From the NCBI GenBank assembly GCA_900318535.1, contig ONKU01000015.1:1-64000 (forward strand): a stretch of DNA of 64,000 nucleotides, read 5' to 3'. How positions within the stretch are numbered: the stretch's first letter is position 1; every line of letters begins with the position of its first letter. Below the pieces are notes generated by a model, which saw only the letters and a list, made by a program, of their open reading frames with translations, was not told the origin of the DNA and did no database searches. A program made the position numbers and the translations under genes. Shown one piece after another: positions 15,310 through 22,045 of the stretch. Source of the DNA: an uncultured Prevotellaceae bacterium (lineage in GTDB: Bacteria > Bacteroidota > Bacteroidia > Bacteroidales > Muribaculaceae).

Positions 15310-17169
15310 TCAGAATTCCAGTACGAGGGTGCCGCGGGCGGGCAGGGTGAGTACACCGTCGGCCAAGCTGACGGTCTTGCGGGTGGGCACGTCACGGGCA
15401 ACGGTGGCGTTGCCGAACACCTCGCTGTAGCGGTCGAGTTTCATCTGGCGCTGCTGCGTCGTGCCGTTGATGATGGTCACGGCGTGGCGGCCCTTGTATT
15501 CGCGGGCGATGACATAGATGCCGTCCTTGGGGATGAATTGCGTCATTTTGCCCTTGGTGATGACCTCGTTGCCCTGGCGCCAGTGCAGTAGTGCACTCAG
15601 CCAGTTGAACATGTCGTTCTGTGCGGGTGTGCGACCCTCGGCAGTGAAGGCATTCTGCGCGTCACCGGGGAAGCCGCCGGGGAAGTCTTTGCGCACGTTG
15701 CCGTCGGTCACTTCTTTGGTGCCGTTCATCAGCACCTCGGTGCCGTAGTACAGCTGCGGAATGCGCTTGATGGTCAGCAGCAGTGCCAACGCCTGCTTCA
15801 AGGCTGGCACGTCCTGGCCATTGTGCAGGTAACGGTCGGTGTCGTGGTTCTCGATAAAGGCCATCACGCTCGACGGGTTGGGGTAGAGGTAATCCAGGCA
15901 CAGGCTGTTGTACACGCGGTTGTAGCCGCGCCACCAGCCGTCAGTCTCCTCGTGACGGGCGCTGTCCATTTTCTCGTAGAAGGAGAAATCCATCACCGTC
16001 TTGAGGTAGCTCTCGGGTTTGCCCATCTTGTTGCCCTTTTGCCAGGCTGCGGTATAGGCGGGGTTTTCGACCCAAGTCTCGCCCACGGTGTTGAAGTTGG
16101 GATACTCGGTGTCGAGGCGTTTCATCCAGCGTGCCATGGCGTCGGCATAGGCATAGGGGTAGGTGTCCATGCGGATGCCGTCGATGCCCACGGTCTCAAT
16201 CCACCAGATGCTGTTCTGAATCAGGTAGTTCATCACATGCACGTTGTGGTGGTTCAAGTCGGGCATCGTGGGCACGAACCAGCCCTCGACGGTCTCCTTG
16301 AGGTCAACTTCGCTGGCATAAGGATCCATCACCGGTGTGAGTTTGTAGCTCGTCTGCAGGTAATTGTTCTTATAATCGGGCTGGTTGAACCAGTCGTGGC
16401 TAGGCATGTCCTTGAGCCAGGGATGGTGGCTGCCGCAGTGGTTGAAAATCATGTCCATCACCACCTTGAGGCCTCGGCTGTGGGCCTCATCACACAGGCG
16501 GCGGTATTCCTCGTTGGTGCCAAAGCGCGGGTCCACCTTGTAGTAGTTGGTCGTGGCATAACCGTGATAGGTCGAGTGGTTGTGGCCGTCGGGCGAATTG
16601 TTCTCCAGCACGGGAGTGAACCACAAGGCGGTCACGCCCAGTTGGGTGAAGTAGTCCAGATGCTGGCGGATGCCCTCGATGTCGCCGCCGTGGCGCAGGC
16701 TTGGTTGCGTCCTGTCTTTCTTGTAGGCTTCCATGCCAGCAATTTGGTTGTTGGCAGGATTGCCGTCGGCAAAGCGGTCGGGCATGAGCATGTAGAGCAC
16801 ATCGGCGATGCTGAAGCCCATGCGCTTGTCACCGCTCATCTCGCGGGCGAGCAGCTGGTATTTCACTTTTTTCTTACTGCGACCCTGCTTGAAGGTCATT
16901 TCCATCGTGCCGGGCTGGGCATCACGGGTATTCAGGTAGATGAGCAGGTAGTTGGGCGAATCCAGGCGTACCAGGCTGTCGATGGTCACACCTGCATAGT
17001 CGATGGCGACTTCGGCATCACGAATGCCCTCGCCATAGACCATGAGTTGCACACTGGGGTCTTTCAGGCCCACATACCAGTTGGTTGGCTCAATGCGGTC
17101 CACCTTAACTGCGGCATGGCTGGCTAGTACACCCACGGCCACGGCCATCATCAACAAAAATCTCTTCAT
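15310..17169 (-). CDS. susA: SusA-like periplasmic GH13 enzyme (neopullulanase/alpha-amylase)
   Basis: A 619-residue protein, matching SusA (617 residues). After a signal peptide (about residues 1-19) comes an N-terminal beta-sandwich (about 20-110) and a GH13 barrel: MDMIFNH (about 238-244), nucleophile D335 in GIRMDTYPYA, acid/base E364 in TVGETW and D443 in FIENHDTDR. A C-terminal beta domain ends the protein. Enzymes of this type break down imported malto-oligosaccharides in the periplasm. It is not in the sus operon but 41 bp downstream of murF on the same strand, and no clear promoter lies between them, so it may be read from the murF transcript or from a promoter inside murF. No LacI-type operator was seen near it. 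Confidence 0.9.
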   Translation of the reverse strand: MKRFLLMMAVAVGVLASHAAVKVDRIEPTNWYVGLKDPSVQLMVYGEGIRDAEVAIDYAGVTIDSLVRLDSPNYLLIYLNTRDAQPGTMEMTFKQGRSKKKVKYQLLAREMSGDKRMGFSIADVLYMLMPDRFADGNPANNQIAGMEAYKKDRTQPSLRHGGDIEGIRQHLDYFTQLGVTALWFTPVLENNSPDGHNHSTYHGYATTNYYKVDPRFGTNEEYRRLCDEAHSRGLKVVMDMIFNHCGSHHPWLKDMPSHDWFNQPDYKNNYLQTSYKLTPVMDPYASEVDLKETVEGWFVPTMPDLNHHNVHVMNYLIQNSIWWIETVGIDGIRMDTYPYAYADAMARWMKRLDTEYPNFNTVGETWVENPAYTAAWQKGNKMGKPESYLKTVMDFSFYEKMDSARHEETDGWWRGYNRVYNSLCLDYLYPNPSSVMAFIENHDTDRYLHNGQDVPALKQALALLLTIKRIPQLYYGTEVLMNGTKEVTDGNVRKDFPGGFPGDAQNAFTAEGRTPAQNDMFNWLSALLHWRQGNEVITKGKMTQFIPKDGIYVIAREYKGRHAVTIINGTTQQRQMKLDRYSEVFGNATVARDVPTRKTVSLADGVLTLPARGTLVLEF

Positions 17170-17210
17170 TTTGGCTATTGAATTTGTTGTTTTGTCTTAT
17201 TGAAAGGGTT

Positions 17211-18524
17211 TTAGAGCACTTCTGGCAGCTGGAACAGGCGGTTGCCGTTGGAGCCCTTGATGAGGATGCAGCGGCCCTCGGGGCGGCATTCGGCGATGGC
17301 GGCCTTGACCTGCTCCACGTCGTCAAACTTGCGATAAGGGCACTCGATGTCCTGGAACTCCTTGCCCACGAGCCACACTTCGTCAAATGAGCAGCCCTTG
17401 AGTTTCTCTACCATACGCACGTGCTCCTCGTGGCTGCTGTCGCCCAATTCGCGCATCTCGCCCAGAATCGCCATCTTAGGAGATACTTCCATCAGACTGA
17501 AGTTGTCCAGTGCCGCTGCCATCGAGGTGGGATTGGCATTGTAGGCGTCCACGACGAGGTGGTTGTGCTCGGTCTCGGTGAGTTGCGAGCGGTTGTTGGA
17601 AGGCGTGTAGTTCTCGATTGCATGGCAGATCTGCTCCGGGGTGATGTCGAAATGCAGTCCCACGGTCACTGCTGCCAGCACGTTGTCGATGTTGTAGCTG
17701 CCGATGAGGTGGGTTGTGACCTCATGCCAGTCGCTCCCATTCTCGCGCCATTTCAGTCGCAGGAACGGGTCACAGGCGATAAGCTGACCATAGACGCGCG
17801 CACCCTGCTTGTTCTCGTCGCAGGTGTAACACTCGGTCTTGACGCCTTGGGGCAGGATGCCCATCAGGTGCTCGTTGTCGGCGTTGACAAAGATGACGCT
17901 GTCCTTGCGGGTTGCCAGGTTGTCATAGAGTTCGCCCTTGGTGCGGATTACGCCCTCCAGCGAGCCAAAGCCTAGCAGATGTGCCTTTCCCACGTTGGTG
18001 ATCAGGCCGCAGGTGGGTTCAGCCGTTTCGGCCAGGGTCTTGATGTCGCCCGGGTGGCTGGCGCCCATCTCGATAACGGCAATCTCATGCATGACGCTGA
18101 GGCGGAAAAGTGTCTTGGGCACGCCCACGTCGTTGTTGAAGTTGCCCACTGTTGCCATCTCGTCATAACGCTCGGCCAGGACGGCGCGCACCAGTTCCTT
18201 GGTCGTTGTCTTGCCGTTGGTGCCGGTGATGCCGATGACCGGGATGTCAAAGCGGCGGCGGTGCTCACGTGCCATGTCCTTGTAAGCCTGCAGCGTGTCG
18301 GGGACGAGAATCATCTGTTTGTCACCATGATAGCTGTTATATACTTGCTCATCGTCGACGATAGCGACGGCGCAACCTTTGTCAAGGGCTTGGGCTGCAA
18401 ACTGATTGCCGTCAAACGATTCGCCCTTCAAGGCGATAAAGATGCTACCTTCGGGACAATCGCGGCTATCAGTAGTGATTACGGGATGCTGTTTGTAGAT
18501 TTCGTAGAGTTCCTTGCTATTCAT
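17211..18524 (-). CDS. murF: UDP-N-acetylmuramoyl-tripeptide--D-alanyl-D-alanine ligase
   Basis: A 437-residue Mur ligase that adds D-Ala-D-Ala to the UDP-MurNAc tripeptide in the cytoplasm, the last soluble step of the peptidoglycan precursor. The ATP-binding motif GITGTNGKTTTKE is at about residues 98-110. The central domain shows VIEMGASHPGDI and GLITNVGKAH, and the C-terminal domain VDAYNANPTSM and GEMRELGDSS, all typical of MurF. It is transcribed divergently from ddl, whose product makes the D-Ala-D-Ala dipeptide used here, so the two genes form a functional pair sharing a short promoter region at 18549-18587. The SusA-like gene follows closely downstream. Confidence 0.95.
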   Translation of the reverse strand: MNSKELYEIYKQHPVITTDSRDCPEGSIFIALKGESFDGNQFAAQALDKGCAVAIVDDEQVYNSYHGDKQMILVPDTLQAYKDMAREHRRRFDIPVIGITGTNGKTTTKELVRAVLAERYDEMATVGNFNNDVGVPKTLFRLSVMHEIAVIEMGASHPGDIKTLAETAEPTCGLITNVGKAHLLGFGSLEGVIRTKGELYDNLATRKDSVIFVNADNEHLMGILPQGVKTECYTCDENKQGARVYGQLIACDPFLRLKWRENGSDWHEVTTHLIGSYNIDNVLAAVTVGLHFDITPEQICHAIENYTPSNNRSQLTETEHNHLVVDAYNANPTSMAAALDNFSLMEVSPKMAILGEMRELGDSSHEEHVRMVEKLKGCSFDEVWLVGKEFQDIECPYRKFDDVEQVKAAIAECRPEGRCILIKGSNGNRLFQLPEVL

Positions 18525-18548
18525 ATTTTATTCATTTTTATTTTGCTA

Positions 18549-18556
18549 CAAAAGTA
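18549..18556 (-). promoter_or_regulatory. -7 promoter box for murF
   Basis: On the minus strand this reads TACTTTTG, a full match to TAnnTTTG, about 25 bases upstream of the murF ATG at 18524. It lies back to back with the ddl box at 18580-18587, so the two promoters overlap and RNA polymerases may compete. Confidence 0.65.
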
Positions 18557-18579
18557 CAAAAATAATCCGCTTTTTTATG

Positions 18580-18587
18580 TACTTTTG
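18580..18587 (+). promoter_or_regulatory. -7 promoter box for ddl
   Basis: TACTTTTG on the plus strand, identical to the murF box on the other strand and 23 bp away from it. It puts the transcription start near 18594, which argues for the ATG at 18619 over the ATG at 18601 as the start of ddl. Confidence 0.65.
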
Positions 18588-18618
18588 CACCGTCTTTTTA
18601 ATGTGTGCGCAAAATACA

Positions 18619-19620
18619 ATGAATTCAACCAAGAGAACCATAGCCATCGTCTGCGGTGGCGACTCCTCGGAATATGAGGTTTCCCTGCGTTCGGCCCAAG
18701 GTATCGATTCGGCCATGGACCATGAGCGTTATGATGTCTATATCGTCATGATCAGGAAGAATGACTGGCATGTCAACCTGCCCGACGGGCGCCAGCCTGT
18801 CATCGACAAGAACGACTTCTCGTTCATCAAGGACGGTGAGAAAATCCGTTTTGACTATGCTTATATCACCATCCATGGCACCCCGGGTGAGAATGGTGTG
18901 CTGCAAGGCTACTTCGACATGATCGATCTGCCCTATTCGACCTGTAACGTGCTGGTCGAGGCACTCACGTTCCACAAGTTTGCCCTGAACAACTACCTGC
19001 GTGCCTTCGGGTGCTCGGTCCCCGACAGCATCCAGGTGCGCCGCGGTGTGCCCCACGGGTGGACTGCCGAGAAAGTCAAGGACTATCTGGGCATGCCCTG
19101 CTTTGTCAAGCCCACTGCCGACGGGTCGAGTTTCGGCGTGACCAAGGTGAAAAGCTGTGACCAGCTGGACGAAGCCATGGAGTTTGCCTTCAAGCAGTGT
19201 GACAACGTGATGATTGAGCGTTTCCTTGACGGCACCGAGGTCACTGTGGGCTGCTACAAGACCAAAACGAAATCGGTGGTCTTCCCCGTCACCGAGGTCG
19301 TGACTGATAACGAATTCTTTGACTATGACGCCAAGTACAACGGCCAGGTCGAGGAAATCACCCCCGCCCGCATCAGCGATGAACTGACTGCCGCCCTGCA
19401 GGCCGAAACGTCGCGCATCTACGATATCCTGCACTGCAACGGCATCATCCGCATCGACTACATCATCACCAAGAACCCCGACGGCAGTGACCACATCAAC
19501 CTGCTGGAAATCAACACCACTCCCGGCATGACGGTCACCAGCTTCATACCCCAGCAAGTGCGCGCCGTCGGCCTCTCCCTCACCGACGTCCTCACCGACA
19601 TCATCGAGAACCAGTTCTAG
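18619..19620 (+). CDS. ddl: D-alanine--D-alanine ligase
   Basis: An ATP-grasp enzyme of 333 residues that joins two D-alanines in the cytoplasm for peptidoglycan synthesis. The N-terminal domain starts with IAIVCGGDSSEYEVSLRSAQ and has AYITIHGTPGENGVLQG. The ATP-grasp part shows CFVKPTADGSSFGVTKV and MIERFLDGTEVTVG, and the C-terminal part IRIDYI and LLEINTTPGMT, with the glutamate and asparagine that bind magnesium. The ATG at 18619 is chosen because the promoter at 18580 would place an upstream ATG (18601) almost at the transcript end. It is followed by a perfect terminator and is divergent from murF, which uses its product. Confidence 0.95.
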   Translation: MNSTKRTIAIVCGGDSSEYEVSLRSAQGIDSAMDHERYDVYIVMIRKNDWHVNLPDGRQPVIDKNDFSFIKDGEKIRFDYAYITIHGTPGENGVLQGYFDMIDLPYSTCNVLVEALTFHKFALNNYLRAFGCSVPDSIQVRRGVPHGWTAEKVKDYLGMPCFVKPTADGSSFGVTKVKSCDQLDEAMEFAFKQCDNVMIERFLDGTEVTVGCYKTKTKSVVFPVTEVVTDNEFFDYDAKYNGQVEEITPARISDELTAALQAETSRIYDILHCNGIIRIDYIITKNPDGSDHINLLEINTTPGMTVTSFIPQQVRAVGLSLTDVLTDIIENQF

Positions 19621-19656
19621 AACAAAAAATGAGAGATACGTCTCTCATTTTTTGTT
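19621..19656. terminator. Bidirectional intrinsic terminator after ddl
   Basis: A perfect 16-bp stem (19621-19636 with 19641-19656) closes a TACG loop. The stem begins with A-runs and ends in a T-run, so it works for ddl on the plus strand and for the small gene arriving from the minus strand. Confidence 0.92.
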
Positions 19657-19687
19657 GATTAGTGATTAATGGTTAGTGATTAGTGAG
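19656..19687 (+). repeat. Heptamer array TTAGTGA, left flank of the four-helix-bundle gene
   Basis: Four consecutive 7-base units (TTAGTGA, TTAATGG, TTAGTGA, TTAGTGA). The stop codon of the four-helix-bundle gene lies within the array. The reverse complement of 20070-20096 matches it, so the two flank the gene as inverted repeats. Confidence 0.75.
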
Positions 19688-20048
19688 GCAGAAATGCGAC
19701 CTTGCTTGAACGCAAACCACTAATCAGTTTTGATGTGTTGTAGATGACTGGCTTGATTTGATTGAACTCTTCCTCTGTGATATAATCAAGATCCTGGGCG
19801 ATCTGCAGTTGGCAATATACTTCCATGACGGAGCCAAACGCGATTTCCAGGAAATGAATCTGTTCTTTTAATGCTATACGACCATTACCTTCAGCAATAT
19901 TAGAGGGAACAGAAATCGCCGCGCGTCGCAACTGGTCACAAAGTGCATATCGTTCCTCACTAGGGAATTTTTTGAGTAGCTGATATACGGCCACAACCAT
20001 CTTTCTCGACTCTTGCCAAGCATTTAACTTTTCAAATTGGTATTCCAT
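19680..20048 (-). CDS. Four-helix-bundle protein of the 23S rRNA intervening-sequence family
   Basis: The ATG at 20048 gives 122 residues. The signature FEKLNAWQESRKM near the N-terminus and RRAAISVPSNIAEG in the middle are those of the four-helix-bundle family (TIGR02436), first known from open reading frames inside 23S rRNA intervening sequences. The protein should form a small oligomeric helical bundle; its role is unknown. The gene sits between the ddl terminator and the pullulanase gene and is closely bracketed by inverted heptamer arrays at 19656-19687 and 20070-20096, with its stop codon inside one of them. This resembles the intervening-sequence design (ORF between paired repeats) outside an rRNA gene. 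The family is certain, the function is not. Confidence 0.9.
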   Translation of the reverse strand: MEYQFEKLNAWQESRKMVVAVYQLLKKFPSEERYALCDQLRRAAISVPSNIAEGNGRIALKEQIHFLEIAFGSVMEVYCQLQIAQDLDYITEEEFNQIKPVIYNTSKLISGLRSSKVAFLPH

Positions 20049-20069
20049 CTTTTCTTCTCCAATCAAAAA

Positions 20070-20096
20070 TTCACTAATCTCTAATCACTAATCATT
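20070..20096 (-). repeat. Heptamer array, right flank of the four-helix-bundle gene
   Basis: Three units which on the minus strand read TTAGTGA, TTAGAGA, TTAGTGA, in inverted orientation relative to 19656-19687. Together the arrays bound an element of about 440 bp. Confidence 0.75.
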
Positions 20097-20122
20097 TTTC
20101 ACAATTTTAATTGTGGAAAATC

Positions 20123-22045
20123 TTAGTTGTGGATAATCAGCGCTGATTGTGCTGGTACTGTCACCTTGCCACCCTTTGTCTTTACGGTGGCAATGCCGTT
20201 GGCGTCGCACTTGATGTTGCGGCAGACGACGGTGTAGGTGCCCTCGGGGACCTGGATGGTGCGGGCGCGCTTGTGGGAGTTGAAGGCCACGTAGATGTCG
20301 CCCCATTGCTCGCCAGGCACGTTGCTGCCGTTGATGTGGTAGGCCACGAGGCAGTTCTCAGTGGGCAGGAAGTCGAGATTGCGGCGCACCATGTCGGCGC
20401 TGCCCATGTGGAAGGCGGGATGTGCCTTGCGCAGGGCAATCAGGTTCTTGTAATACTCCATTACCTGCGGATAACGTTCCAGGTTGTTCCAATCAAGGTG
20501 GTTGATGCTGTCGGGGCTCTCGTAACTGTTGTGCACACCCTTCTTGTCGCGCAGCATTTCCTCGCCGCTGAGCATGAACGGCACACCCTGTGAGGTCATC
20601 ACTACGGTCTGCGCCATCAGGTCCAGACGGATGAGTTCGTCTATCGTGATGTCCTTAATGCTGGCCTTGAGGCGATCCACGATGCACATGTCGTCGTGAC
20701 AGCTCACATAGGCAATCATCTGGGTCGGCTCGGTGGCATAAGCCTCCTTGCTGTAGTTTACCTTGCTGTAGTCCACGCCGGGATGCTGGATAGCGCCCAC
20801 GATGCCGAATTTGAGGCTCTCTTCATTGCCCTTCACGCCACCCAGGAAGGCAGCCTTGCTGTTGCTGTCCCACGGGCCGCGCAGTGCATCGCGCATTTCG
20901 TCGCTGAAGGCGGCGATGCCGGCCATCTTGTTGACGTTGGCCTTCATGGCCAAATCTCCTGAGTAGGCACAGCTGCCGGCGCTCCAGCCTTCACCATAGA
21001 TGAAGATATCTTGGGGCACAGCATTGCGGATGGCGTTCATCGTTTCGATATCGTGCACGCCCATCAGGTCGAAGCGGAAGCCGTCGATGTGGTATTCATC
21101 CACCCAATATTTCACGCTCTCGACCATGAATTGGCGCATGCCTTCGTGCTCGCTGGCCGTCTCGTTGCCGCAGCCGCTGCCGTTGCTGTAGGTGCCGTCG
21201 GCATTCTTGCGGTAGAAGTAGTCGGGGCGGGTGCGCTGGAAGTTGCTGCCCTCGATGTTCCAGGTGTGGTTATATACCACGTCCAGGATGACCTTGATGC
21301 CAGCTTTGTGCAGGGCCTGCACCATCTGCTTGAACTCGCGGATGCGCACTTCGGGCTTATAAGGATCGGTGGAATAGCCGCCCTCGGGCACATTGTAGTT
21401 CACGGGATCATAACCCCAGTTGTACTGCGGCTCGTCAAGGCGCGTCTCATCGACCGAGGCGTAGTCAAACGACGGCAGGATGTGCACAGCGTTCACACCC
21501 AACGCCTTCAGGTGCTCGATGGCACGCGGCTCGGTCAAGGCGAGGAATTTGCCCTTGTGGGTAAAGTCGCCTGACTCATCGATGGAAAAGTCGCGGTGGT
21601 GCATCTCATACAGGATGAGATCCTTGGCGGCTATGTTGGGACGCTTGTCGGCGTTCCAGCCTTGGGGATTGGTCTCGTCCATGTCAACGATGGCACCGCG
21701 CTTGCCATTCACGCCTACGGCGGTGGCCCAGATGCCCGGGCACTCCCCGAGGAACTTGCCGTCATACTTCACGTCAAAGGTGTAGAACTTGCCGTTCAGG
21801 TTCCCCTTGACGGTAGCCTGCCACAGCGTGCTGCCCGCTTTGTCGCGTTTCATGTTGATGGTCTTGACGGGTTTGCCTCCTTGACCATCCTTATAGATGC
21901 GCAGTTTCACCTGCTGGGCATTGTCGTTGGTCTCTACAGTAAAGGCGCTCGCGCCGGGGGTGTAGTTAACCCCGGTGCGAGCGTTCATTGATTGCGGTAC
22001 GAGTAATGCCATGATTATCGCTACCAGTGATAAGAGGTGTCTCAT
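20123..22045 (-). CDS. pulA: Type I pullulanase (GH13), secreted or periplasmic
   Basis: A 640-residue debranching enzyme that cleaves alpha-1,6 branches of starch-derived dextrins. The N-terminal signal (about residues 1-22) is followed by a CBM48-type beta-sandwich and the type I pullulanase signature YNWGYDP at 208-214. The barrel shows LDVVYNH (about 254-260), nucleophile D326 in GFRFDLMG, acid/base E352 in IYGEGW and a third acid in SCHDDMCIVD. The start codon overlaps the stop of the GH77 gene by one base (TAATG), so translation of the two is probably coupled. It is the last gene of the MFS-GH77-pullulanase operon, under the LacI-type operator at 26206. Confidence 0.93.
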   Translation of the reverse strand: MRHLLSLVAIIMALLVPQSMNARTGVNYTPGASAFTVETNDNAQQVKLRIYKDGQGGKPVKTINMKRDKAGSTLWQATVKGNLNGKFYTFDVKYDGKFLGECPGIWATAVGVNGKRGAIVDMDETNPQGWNADKRPNIAAKDLILYEMHHRDFSIDESGDFTHKGKFLALTEPRAIEHLKALGVNAVHILPSFDYASVDETRLDEPQYNWGYDPVNYNVPEGGYSTDPYKPEVRIREFKQMVQALHKAGIKVILDVVYNHTWNIEGSNFQRTRPDYFYRKNADGTYSNGSGCGNETASEHEGMRQFMVESVKYWVDEYHIDGFRFDLMGVHDIETMNAIRNAVPQDIFIYGEGWSAGSCAYSGDLAMKANVNKMAGIAAFSDEMRDALRGPWDSNSKAAFLGGVKGNEESLKFGIVGAIQHPGVDYSKVNYSKEAYATEPTQMIAYVSCHDDMCIVDRLKASIKDITIDELIRLDLMAQTVVMTSQGVPFMLSGEEMLRDKKGVHNSYESPDSINHLDWNNLERYPQVMEYYKNLIALRKAHPAFHMGSADMVRRNLDFLPTENCLVAYHINGSNVPGEQWGDIYVAFNSHKRARTIQVPEGTYTVVCRNIKCDANGIATVKTKGGKVTVPAQSALIIHN

